From Chersky-840 sp963838775 (GTDB lineage: Bacteria; Actinomycetota; Acidimicrobiia; Acidimicrobiales; UBA8190), in the NCBI GenBank assembly GCA_963838775.1, contig CAWISP010000036.1, positions 124,001 to 188,000 of the forward strand: a stretch of DNA of 64,000 nt, in the 5' to 3' direction. The position numbers were made by a program, and so were the translations under genes. Positions 17,171-25,206 of the stretch are shown here, in pieces (the first letter of the stretch is position 1; each line of letters opens with the position of its first letter). The notes beneath the pieces were generated by a model, which was not told the origin of the DNA, ran no database searches, and was given only the letters and a program-made list of their open reading frames with translations.

Positions 17171-18067
17171 GTGTGGCACCCTGAATCGGTGGCTTCGCGC
17201 AGAGCGCTCGGGAGGGCGCTGTACCGGGTGCCGGGAGCATTTCGCGACAGACTTCCCCGCGCCGCCAGAGATGCCGTCCGGCATCGCATCGGCCCCTTCG
17301 CGCCCTGGGAATCCGGTTTCACCCATGCGCCGCCCCCGACTGCCGACGGGGAGCACATCGGGCCCCCGGACTTCGTCGGGATCGGAGCCCAGAAGGCGGG
17401 CACGACGTGGTGGTTCGGATTGATCGTGGCCCACCCCGGAGTGTTCCACCGGACGTCGATCCACAAAGAACGTCATTTCTTCGCTCGCTTCGCCACCGAG
17501 GGCTTCGGGCCCGCCGAAGTCGGCGCGTACCACGCATGGTTCCCGAGACCGGCGGGGACGATCACCGGGGAGTGGACGCCGGACTACTTGTGCCAACCCT
17601 GGGTGGCGCCGCTCCTGGGCCGAGCCGCTCCTGACGCGCGGCTCCTGGTGATGGTGCGCGATCCGATCGAACGACTCGTGTCCGGCCTGGCTCATGGTCG
17701 GCGACTTCCGGGGTCCCACGGGGGAGCGGCTCTGGTCGAGGCGGTCGACAAGGGCTTCTACGCCGCGTCGTTGCATCCCTGGGCGGCGTCGCTCGAATCC
17801 GGACAGCTCCTGGTGCTGCAGTACGAGCAGTGTGTCGCCGACCCCGTCGCACAGCTCGCCCGCACCTACCGTTTCCTCGGCCTCGACGACTCGTTCCGGC
17901 CGCCCGATCTGGCGCGGCCCGAGAACCCGACGCGCCGGCCCAAGGCGACCATCGACACCGACGCCCGCCGGCGCCTGGTCGACGTCTACCGGGCCGATGT
18001 GGCGGAACTGACCGCCATGGCGCCCGACCTTGATCTCGGTCTGTGGCCGGACTTCGGGCCCCGCTGA
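17171..18067 (+). CDS. Sulfotransferase (PAPS-dependent, Sulfotransfer_1 type)
   Basis: 298 aa from GTG; another GTG at 17189 is possible. The 5'-PSB loop is GAQKAGTTWW, and the 3'-PB motif is VMVRDPIERLVSGL (R-x-P-x5-S). The HKERHFFARF and GEWTPDYL segments are typical of the NDST/heparan-sulfotransferase-like bacterial group. It is a different subfamily from the GMHRSGTS-type enzymes at 467 and 26856. It is monocistronic, divergent from 16206-17015 and ends 8 bases before the convergent GT2 gene. Likely O-sulfates a surface glycan; the acceptor is unknown. Confidence 0.9.
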   Translation: MWHPESVASRRALGRALYRVPGAFRDRLPRAARDAVRHRIGPFAPWESGFTHAPPPTADGEHIGPPDFVGIGAQKAGTTWWFGLIVAHPGVFHRTSIHKERHFFARFATEGFGPAEVGAYHAWFPRPAGTITGEWTPDYLCQPWVAPLLGRAAPDARLLVMVRDPIERLVSGLAHGRRLPGSHGGAALVEAVDKGFYAASLHPWAASLESGQLLVLQYEQCVADPVAQLARTYRFLGLDDSFRPPDLARPENPTRRPKATIDTDARRRLVDVYRADVAELTAMAPDLDLGLWPDFGPR

Positions 18068-18075
18068 GCGGCGGT

Positions 18076-18981
18076 TCACGGCTTCAGACCCGGAACAGCC
18101 CCGGCCCGCAGCGCGGTCCGGTCCGGTCCGGCGAGATACAGCCGGGCGAGGCGCAGCGCGGCGGCACGGCGAGACCCTCGTCGGGTGAGACCGCGTGCGC
18201 TGTAACCGAAGATGGTGCCGGCTCGGTACAGGACCCAGCCGCGGGACCCGTACCACTTCCGGACGTAGCGTTCGATCCCGGCGTGAAGGCGGAGTTGAAG
18301 CCGGACCGGGTCGGGTTCGGAACCGCCGGCGCTGTGCACGGCGATGACCTCCGGGCAGTACCGGACGCGCCAGCCTCGGGCACACGCCCGCTTCTGCCAG
18401 TCCTCGTCCTCGCTGTAGAGAAAGAACCGCTCGTCAAGCGCTCCGACGTCGGCGAGGGCTTCTCGGCGGAGCAACAGGACCGCACCTCCGAGGAAGTAGC
18501 TCGACGACCGCAGACGCCGACGGCTGCAACCGATCGCCTCTGCCCAGGCTCCGGCGGGAGTGTGCCAGGGCCATCGGGCTCGGGCCGGGCGGCCTGAGAC
18601 GTCGGCGTGCAACGAAGGCGCCACCGCGGCCAGGTCGGGGGCGCCGTGGAGCAATTCGTGCAACCGCCCGATCTCATGGGGCGCGATGCGCGCATCGGGG
18701 TTCAAGAGCAGGACATCACCAGAAGCGTGGGCGATGCGGGCCACGCCGCGGTTCACGGCGGCGGCGAATCCGAGGTTGCCCCCGGGATCGATGTAGGTGG
18801 CTCCAGACTCCGCTGCGAGCTCGCGGGTCACCGCCGAGGACGCGTTGTCGACGACGATGACCGGGTACGTGTCGTCGAGGGGGTGCAACGCTTCGGCAAG
18901 CATGGCAGGGGACCCGTAGGCGACGACGACGACCGTGAGCACCGCGCCGTCAGGGCCGGCACCTCCGTCGCCGGTGCTCAC
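18076..18981 (-). CDS. GT2 glycosyltransferase, WbbL-type rhamnosyltransferase-like
   Basis: 301 aa from a GTG forming a GTGA overlap with the upstream YfhO-like gene; the frame continues upstream inside that gene without meaning. Motifs: TVVVVAYG, VDNASS, PGGNLGFAAAVNRG, LLLNPDARI and ALDERFFLYSEDEDW. This set and the length match actinobacterial WbbL-like enzymes that add rhamnose to a polyprenyl-diphosphate primer (family knowledge). Paralogous to 28985-29896, with similar basic C-termini (ERYVRKW). Last gene of the 26.8-18 kb minus-strand run. The donor sugar is an inference. Confidence 0.88.
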   Translation of the reverse strand: MSTGDGGAGPDGAVLTVVVVAYGSPAMLAEALHPLDDTYPVIVVDNASSAVTRELAAESGATYIDPGGNLGFAAAVNRGVARIAHASGDVLLLNPDARIAPHEIGRLHELLHGAPDLAAVAPSLHADVSGRPARARWPWHTPAGAWAEAIGCSRRRLRSSSYFLGGAVLLLRREALADVGALDERFFLYSEDEDWQKRACARGWRVRYCPEVIAVHSAGGSEPDPVRLQLRLHAGIERYVRKWYGSRGWVLYRAGTIFGYSARGLTRRGSRRAAALRLARLYLAGPDRTALRAGAVPGLKP

Positions 18982-21365
18982 CGGGGACCCGGGACGGCAC
19001 CAGCCCCGGCGGGGCCCGCCGGGCGCGGCCGTCGACGAAGTCGTGGCGAGACGATCTGGACACCGAACGCCAGCACCAGGGCCAACACCGTGCCCAAAGC
19101 CAGCCCGATACCGACGCTGAAGAGCGACGGCCAGTAGCGAAGCTCCACGACGTGGCGACCCGGGGGCACGTTCGCTTCCAGCATCGCGCCCGTGGCCCAT
19201 GTCCGTAACGCGAGGGGGTGTCCGTCGATGGTCGCCTGCCATCCCGGGACCGCGCTGAGACGGAGACGCAACATCTGTGACGTGGAGCTGTTCACCACCA
19301 CACGCCAAGACGCAGGACCCGAGTGCGTGACCGCCACCGGCACCCCGGCGGCGTCGGTGGGGAGCGTGGCCCTGTGTGCCGGCGGCGGGACCAGGGTGGC
19401 ACTGGCCGAGCCCGGGATGCGGTAGAGCATTTCGCGGCCGATGGTGCCGTCGAAGACACTGCCCCTCGGTCCGACGTGGTGGGCGGGCTCGAGCACGTAA
19501 CTCACGCCGTAGATGCGGGCCTGGGTGGCGGTCGTGATCCGCGCACAGAAGACGCCCAACGTGGTGAGCGCGGCGGGGGAGTGCACGCCGCTCACAGCCA
19601 GCCACGACTGGTAATAGCTCCGGGGAAGGATGGGGTCGTAGACCACGAACTCGTGAATGCCGTACCCGATGTTGGCGTTCGGGCGGATCCCGACTTCCCC
19701 CGGGTTCGACGTGAGGTACTCCAGAGGACGACATGTCCCGTACCCCACCAACGACGAACCCACGGCGTCCTGGAGGGCGGTGACGGCGGGGTTGGGCGCG
19801 AAATACCCCGAGCTGACCGACCAGAACGGCACCCCGGCGCTCAGGAGGAAACCCGTCTCGACGGCGAGGAGCACGGCCGCCACGATGACCCGGATCGACG
19901 GTCGTCGGGGTGCTTGGCCGTGCGACGCGGGTCGTCCCCACCAGCCCAGCGCCGCCACCAGGCCCAAGCCGACGACGACCTGCGCGGCCGGCCAGATCAA
20001 GGTGCCCTTGTGATGCGCGGCGACCGGTGACACCCCGAGTTGGATCGCCACCAGGAGCCCTGCGAGCACCGCACCGGCGCCGACGAACCCACCGACAGCC
20101 CAGCGGATCACGACACGCTCGTGGGCGGCCCTGAGCAAGGCGTCGAGGCCGAACGCGCCCAGCACCGCGATCGCCAGCGCCATCGGCATCACAGCCCGGC
20201 TCCACGTGATCGTCTTGCCCCCGGGGAGCGACGCCAGGATCCGGTCAACGGCTCCGACGAAGGTGAGGACGGCCGTCACGACCACCGCCACCGCCAAGGC
20301 CGGTACCTCGGGCCGGTGCCACGCCAGGCGCGTCCCCACCACGGCGAGAACGAGGGCGATCACACCCACGTAGGCCGCGGTCTTGAAGTCGGGGCCCTGG
20401 AGACCCGCCACGAGGACATTGGGCACCTGCGTGACGGGGAAGGCGGGCTGTCCCGATCCGTAGCGGCGGACGGAGTTCAACGCCAGCTGGGCACCGGGGA
20501 GCAACAACGGTGCTGCCAGCCCGAGTCCGCACACCCCCGCCACGACCAGGTCCCGGATGGGGCGGGCCACGGCACCTTGCGCCGAGCGAGCTCGCACCGC
20601 CAGATAGACGGCGACGAAGACCAGGACCGTTCCGCCCAACACGACGAGGCTCTCGGGATGCCCGCCGTAGACGGCCAGGGCCACCACGACGGCGAGCATC
20701 ACCGTGTGCCGAAGCCGATGGCGACCCCGCATGAGGAGCACGGCCGCGGCCAGGATCCAGCCGGCCCAGCACGTCACCGACGTGTGGGGCCACCCGGCGT
20801 GGACGATCATCGGACCGGAGAGCTCGAAGACGGTCCCGCCGAAGGCGGCGCTCAGCGGGCCGAGCCCGAGCACCCGGCACAACACGTACGCGCCAGTCCC
20901 CGCGATGACGAGCTTGGTGAGCACGACGGCTGTGAACGCCGCGCTCACCGGGAAGAGATACCCCACGAGCTCGGGGACGCTAAAGACGCTCGACTGCCAG
21001 TTGAAGGCGAGGGGCGTGCCGAGGACGTTGTACTGGCTCCACAGCGGCAGGATGCCGCTGTGGACCTGATGCCACGCCAAGTCGGTCCACGGCACGAACT
21101 GCTGGATCTGGTCCGCCACGATGGCGTTGTGAACAACGACACCGCGCTGATAGGTAAGCCCGAAGCGCGTGAGCAGATCGAAGGGGCCGAGTGACACGCC
21201 CGGCCGCAGGGCTCGGATGAGCACGATGGCGGCACACGCGACCGTAAAGAGGATGCCTACGACGTCGTAGACGGCCTTGGTCGGGCGTTCGGTTGCCGGC
21301 GCGGCGTCGACCGCCACGGGAGGCTCGCGAACGACGGAGTCGTGGCCTTCCCCCCTTGGGCTCAC
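18978..21365 (-). CDS. YfhO-like GT-C membrane protein, divergent (copy 5)
   Basis: 795 aa. It is the most divergent full-length paralogue. DQIQQFVPWTDLAW starts at residue 85, then HSGILPLWSQYN (NPYS replaced by SQYN), TPLAFNWQ and FELSGPMIVHAGWPH in place of the usual LGWPVAG. The C-terminal domain keeps AVPGWQATIDGHPLAL and RYWPSLF. Multiple hydrophobic spans are clear. It is translationally coupled to the WbbL-like GT2 downstream and follows the DegT aminotransferase by 9 bases. It may use a different donor or acceptor from the other copies (inference). Confidence 0.9.
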   Translation of the reverse strand: MSPRGEGHDSVVREPPVAVDAAPATERPTKAVYDVVGILFTVACAAIVLIRALRPGVSLGPFDLLTRFGLTYQRGVVVHNAIVADQIQQFVPWTDLAWHQVHSGILPLWSQYNVLGTPLAFNWQSSVFSVPELVGYLFPVSAAFTAVVLTKLVIAGTGAYVLCRVLGLGPLSAAFGGTVFELSGPMIVHAGWPHTSVTCWAGWILAAAVLLMRGRHRLRHTVMLAVVVALAVYGGHPESLVVLGGTVLVFVAVYLAVRARSAQGAVARPIRDLVVAGVCGLGLAAPLLLPGAQLALNSVRRYGSGQPAFPVTQVPNVLVAGLQGPDFKTAAYVGVIALVLAVVGTRLAWHRPEVPALAVAVVVTAVLTFVGAVDRILASLPGGKTITWSRAVMPMALAIAVLGAFGLDALLRAAHERVVIRWAVGGFVGAGAVLAGLLVAIQLGVSPVAAHHKGTLIWPAAQVVVGLGLVAALGWWGRPASHGQAPRRPSIRVIVAAVLLAVETGFLLSAGVPFWSVSSGYFAPNPAVTALQDAVGSSLVGYGTCRPLEYLTSNPGEVGIRPNANIGYGIHEFVVYDPILPRSYYQSWLAVSGVHSPAALTTLGVFCARITTATQARIYGVSYVLEPAHHVGPRGSVFDGTIGREMLYRIPGSASATLVPPPAHRATLPTDAAGVPVAVTHSGPASWRVVVNSSTSQMLRLRLSAVPGWQATIDGHPLALRTWATGAMLEANVPPGRHVVELRYWPSLFSVGIGLALGTVLALVLAFGVQIVSPRLRRRPRPAGPAGAGAVPGPR

Positions 21366-21374
21366 GATTCGAGC

Positions 21375-22505
21375 CTACGCGGAGGGCGACAGCCGGTGGA
21401 TGACCTCGACGACGCGGGCCAGATCGGCGTCGGAGAGATTCGAACCGCTCGGAAGGCACAATCCCTGTTCGAAGATCCGCGCTGCCTCGCCACCGCCCAG
21501 CACGGGGTTGTCGGCGAGGAGGGGCTGGAGGTGCAGAGGCTTCCAGGTGGGGCGCGCCTCGATGTCCTGGGCCTCGAGGGCGAGGCGCAGCTCCTCGCGA
21601 CCCACCCCGTACTGGTCGGGGTCCACGAGGATACAGGTCAACCAGTCATTGGGCTCGCCGTAGTCGGCTCGCGGCATGAAGGTGATCCCGACGACACCGC
21701 CCAGTGCGGCACGATACGCCTTATTGATAGCGTGCCGTCGGGCCATGCGCCGATCTAGCCCCTCCAGTTGGGCGACACCGATCGCCGCCAGCAGGTTGCT
21801 CATGCGGTAGTTGTAGCCGAGGTCGACGTGCTCGTAGTGGGGCTCGGGCTCTCGCGCCTGGGTAGCCAGATGACGGGCCCGATCGATGAGCTCCTCGGTC
21901 CGTGACACGAGCATCCCGCCCCCACTCGTGGTGATGATCTTGTTCCCGTTGAAGGAGAACACGCCGGCCACGCCGAACGACCCCGCTGGGGCGCCTCGAT
22001 ACGAGGCGCCCAGAGCTTCGGCGGCATCCTCGATGAGCGGCACCCCGTACTCTTCGCACAGCGGGACGAGTTGCCCGTAGTCCGCAGTCTGTCCGTACAG
22101 GTCGACAGCCACGACCGCCGAGGGCAGCCGTCCGTGGCGCGCCCGCGACCGCAGGTCCTCGGCCACGAGATCGGGGGCGATCTGCCAGGTGTCGCGGTCG
22201 CAATCGACGAGCACCGGTCGGGCGCCGATGTACATGGCCGCGCTGGCGCTGGCCACGAATGTGAACGTCGGGACCAGCACGTCGTCGCCCGAACGCACCC
22301 CAACGAGCAGCATGGCCAGGTGGAGCGCGGCGGTGCCACTCGAAAGTGCGACGGCGTACGGCACCCCGATCCGCGTGGCGAGGTCGTGCTCGAAGGCATC
22401 GACATGAGGGCCCAGTGGTGCGATCCACCCCGAGTCGATCGCCTCGACCACGGCTCGGCGCTCTTCGTCGCCGACGTCGGGAGGAGACAGGTAGACCCGA
22501 CTCAT
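21375..22505 (-). CDS. DegT/DnrJ/EryC1 PLP aminotransferase (nucleotide-sugar type)
   Basis: 376 aa. ATG 22505 overlaps the WecA-like stop (ATGA) and begins MSRVYLSPPDVG, the usual family start. The family core is complete: ALSSGTAALHLAM, PTFTFVASASA, DLYGQ, IEDAAEALGA and SFNGNKIITTSGGG, where the Lys is the predicted PLP-binding lysine, then YNYRMSNLLAAIG. These enzymes convert keto-sugar nucleotides to 4- or 3-amino sugars. With the GNAT two genes upstream and the phosphosugar transferase between them, it suggests synthesis and lipid attachment of an N-acylated amino sugar (inference). Confidence 0.93.
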   Translation of the reverse strand: MSRVYLSPPDVGDEERRAVVEAIDSGWIAPLGPHVDAFEHDLATRIGVPYAVALSSGTAALHLAMLLVGVRSGDDVLVPTFTFVASASAAMYIGARPVLVDCDRDTWQIAPDLVAEDLRSRARHGRLPSAVVAVDLYGQTADYGQLVPLCEEYGVPLIEDAAEALGASYRGAPAGSFGVAGVFSFNGNKIITTSGGGMLVSRTEELIDRARHLATQAREPEPHYEHVDLGYNYRMSNLLAAIGVAQLEGLDRRMARRHAINKAYRAALGGVVGITFMPRADYGEPNDWLTCILVDPDQYGVGREELRLALEAQDIEARPTWKPLHLQPLLADNPVLGGGEAARIFEQGLCLPSGSNLSDADLARVVEVIHRLSPSA

Positions 22506-23468
22506 GCCGACACCGAGCGATCCGGCGACAACGCGCCGCACGCCGAGGCGAGGACCACGATGGCGACCGCGGCGGCAACGGTCACGGCTACCGGGACCGT
22601 CAGGGCGTGCGCTCTCGACGCGCCCAGCGCGGCGGCCACGAGGACGACTTGCCCCATCAGATAGCAGAGCACGGTGGTGCGGGGCGACCATCCCCGGGCC
22701 ACGGCGAGGTCGTAGGGGTGGCGACGGTCACCCATGGTGACTCGCTGGTGCGACCGCACGCGACGCACGACGGCGAAGGCGACCTCGGCCACAGGGACCG
22801 CCACGAGCATGAGGCTCACCACGCTGACCGGTGACCGCACGCCCTTGCTCCATGCCCACGCCACCAGGACGGCCAGGGCGGCCCCGAGGAAGTACGCACC
22901 GCCGTCGCCGAGATAGACCCGGGCGGGCGGGCGGTTGTACCAGAGGAATCCCACCAGAGCCGCCGCCAGCGCGACCGACAGATCGCGAGCGCCGTGATCC
23001 AAGAGCAGCGCGAAGCCGACACTCGCCGCGGCGAGGACGCTCGACGCCAGCGCGTCGAGCCCGTCGAGGAAATTCACCCCGTTCATGAGCAGGACCGTCA
23101 CGGCGGTGACGAGGACGTCCGCCGCCGAGGCCCGGCACCCTCGTCGTCACCACCACGGCCACACCCACCCCGACCGCTCCCTGGCCCAAGAGCCGGAGCC
23201 ACGCCGGCAGGTCGAATCGATCGTCGAGCACCCCCAGCACGACCGCCCCTGCCAACGGCGCGACGACGGTGGGCCGGCCCGCGAACGCTCCCACCATCGA
23301 CGCCACGAAGACAGCCACGCCGCCGAGATACGGCACCGGGGCGGCCTGAGGCTTGAGTGGGCCGGGGTGGTCGACCACCCCGGTACGCACGGCCAACACC
23401 ATGGTGAGCGGGGTGAGGACGACAACGACGCCCACGGCCACCGCCGCGATGACCACCACCCGTGTCAC
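22502..23468 (-). pseudogene. WecA/MraY-like polyprenyl-phosphate sugar-1-phosphate transferase, one frameshift
   Basis: It would encode about 321 aa if one base is removed near 23119-23127. The GTG start overlaps the GNAT stop (GTGA 23465-23468). The upstream part has DHPGPLKPQAAPVPYLGG and VLGVLDDRFDLP. The downstream part has NGVNFLDGLDALA, YLGDGGAYFLGA and GDRRHPYDLA, which are the Asp-rich catalytic motifs of glycosyltransferase family 4 (MraY/WecA). Many hydrophobic spans are present. The reaction would start a lipid-linked glycan by transferring a sugar-1-phosphate to undecaprenyl or decaprenyl phosphate. All catalytic motifs survive on both sides of the shift, so an error is as likely as inactivation. 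Confidence 0.85.
23119..23127 (-). other. Frameshift site (+1) in WecA-like gene
   Basis: On the minus strand the sequence around GGCGGCGGA carries one extra base relative to the continuous reading VPGLG-ADVLVTAVTVLL. The extra base lies in a short GGC repeat, a plausible slippage or sequencing-error site. Confidence 0.65.
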
Positions 23469-24097
23469 GGGCCGGGCCGTTCCATCAAGACCGAGGTGGT
23501 GCCCCGGTGCATCTCGAACGTCCGCGACGTGGTGAATCCCATCCGCCGGTAAAGGGCGATGGCGGCGACGTTGTCCGCCCCCACCACCACGTGCGCGCCC
23601 GTCACGTTTCGTTGCGCCAGCTCGTCCAGAAAGCGCTCGACGAGTCGCTCCCCGACGCGCTGGGCCCGCCAAGCCGGGTCGACGGCGACGGCCAAGAGCT
23701 CACCGCCCGACGCCGCGCCCTCCGACGCGGGGTGACGAAGGGTCTCGAGGACGCGCGGCCAGGCCCGCACCAGGCGAACGGGGGCGCTCAGCGCCGCCGG
23801 AATGCCGTCGTGCACCACGAAGTCCCGATACAACCTCCCCACCGCCACCGAGCCGGCGATGAAGCCGATGGCGACCGAATCGGCTTCGGCCAGGAGCAGG
23901 AAGGAGCCCTCCGCCCGCGTGACGCGGCGGTAGAGCCGGCCCAGAAAGCGCGGTCCCAGACTGGAGAGGAACCCTTCGGAGATGAGCGCGGCGTGCATGG
24001 CGGCCGCAGCGGGTGCATCGGCGGCGCCACCCCTCCGCACGGCGTACGGGACGTCGCAGGGCTCGCCAGCCACAGACCCCCCTGCGCTCGACCGCAT
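23465..24097 (-). CDS. GNAT family N-acetyltransferase
   Basis: 210 aa. The fold is recognisable from AAAAMHAALISEGFLSSLG, LLAVAVDPAWRAQRVGERLVE (the acetyl-CoA-binding R/Q-x-x-G-x-G/A-like loop, here RAQRVGERL) and ADNVAAIALYRRMGFTTSRTFEMH at the end. It sits immediately upstream of, and overlapping, the WecA-like gene and one gene from a sugar aminotransferase. N-acylation of an amino-sugar nucleotide is therefore the best guess (inference). A RimI-like protein substrate cannot be excluded. Confidence 0.85.
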   Translation of the reverse strand: MRSSAGGSVAGEPCDVPYAVRRGGAADAPAAAAMHAALISEGFLSSLGPRFLGRLYRRVTRAEGSFLLLAEADSVAIGFIAGSVAVGRLYRDFVVHDGIPAALSAPVRLVRAWPRVLETLRHPASEGAASGGELLAVAVDPAWRAQRVGERLVERFLDELAQRNVTGAHVVVGADNVAAIALYRRMGFTTSRTFEMHRGTTSVLMERPGP

Positions 24098-24195
24098 CGT
24101 CGCCCTCTCTGCCCACGGTGCGCGGAGCTTGGTCGCGCCTCGTGCCGGTCTTCGAGTCTACGCCCCGTCTATCACCCGCTCCGGCCAATCCGGCG

Positions 24196-25152
24196 TCACG
24201 AGGGGGGGCGCACGACGGTCCGAGCACCGCCGCGGCCGCGGTCCATCCTCACGAGCCGCGCCATGAGCCGGGCCTGCAATCCGGGGTCCTGACGTCGCTG
24301 TCCGGCACGGCTGGCGGCGAAGCTCGACGCCAGGAGCAACGCCACGAAGGCGGCGTCGCTCTTGGCCAGACCCGGACGCGGCGCGAGGTGCCGCAGCATC
24401 CCGGCGCGGCCCTGTTCGTATCCAGCGAGGACGGTCTCGTGGAACAGTCGGCACGAGGGGGTCATCATTTCGCCGTACTTGGACAGCAGGGCCTGGCGTC
24501 CTTCGATCTGGGACCCCGGTGTGCGGGTGGCGCGCGCTCCTCCGTGTTGGGTGTAGAGGTACCCGACATGGGGAACCGTCCGCAGGGGACGCTCCTGGGA
24601 GCATCGCAACCACAAATCCCAGTCCTCCCCCGTGGGGAAAGAGGGATCGAACCGAATGTCGAACGAGAATGCTGTCCGTCTGATCATCGCGGAGATGAGG
24701 ATGAAGTTCTGCCAGAGCAGTTGGTCGGTCCCGTGCACGAGCGGACCACGGAACACCGCCGCCCTTCCCGTCTGTGCATGGAGCACCAGATGCCACGAGG
24801 AGACCGCTCCGACGTCGGGGTGCGCCCCGAGATAGTCGACGAGTACTCGCCCGATGCCGGGCAGCCAGACGTCGTCGTCGTCGCAGAATGCCAAGAGCTC
24901 GCCCCGGGCGACGCCAAGGCCACGGTTGCGCGCTTCACAGGGCCCGACGGAAGTGTCGGTGCGGACGACACGGACGCGCCGGTCTTGGGACATGAGGCCC
25001 TCGAGTACCTTGGCGGTGTCATCCGAGGAGCAGTCGTCGACCACCACGAGCTCGAGATCGTCGACCTCTTGGGCCAGGACCGACGCCGCCGCCCTCGCCA
25101 CCTCGCCGGCACGGTTGCGTGTGGGCATGATCACGCTCAGCATGGCCGGCAC
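24196..25152 (-). CDS. GT2 glycosyltransferase
   Basis: 318 aa from ATG. GT-A motifs: LSVIMPTRNRAGEV, VVDDCSSDDT, CEARNRGLGVARGELLAF and CDDDDVWLPG (metal-binding Asp cluster), then TGEDWDLWLRC in the acceptor region. The C-terminal 100 residues are helical and basic, without membrane spans. Downstream of the methyltransferase/GT fusion by 54 bases on the same strand. It would add a sugar to the growing lipid-linked chain in the cytoplasm. Donor and linkage are not predictable. Confidence 0.9.
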   Translation of the reverse strand: MPAMLSVIMPTRNRAGEVARAAASVLAQEVDDLELVVVDDCSSDDTAKVLEGLMSQDRRVRVVRTDTSVGPCEARNRGLGVARGELLAFCDDDDVWLPGIGRVLVDYLGAHPDVGAVSSWHLVLHAQTGRAAVFRGPLVHGTDQLLWQNFILISAMIRRTAFSFDIRFDPSFPTGEDWDLWLRCSQERPLRTVPHVGYLYTQHGGARATRTPGSQIEGRQALLSKYGEMMTPSCRLFHETVLAGYEQGRAGMLRHLAPRPGLAKSDAAFVALLLASSFAASRAGQRRQDPGLQARLMARLVRMDRGRGGARTVVRPPS

Positions 25153-25206
25153 GTCGTGATCACCCCGCTCCGCATCCGATAGGCCTCACGACAGCGTACG
25201 TCCGGG

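Noticed and set aside
18076..20205. 709-codon frame suggesting a YfhO-GT2 fusion
   Set aside because: Upstream 408 codons are the wrong frame of YfhO-like copy 5; the GT2 starts at GTG 18981 in a GTGA overlap.
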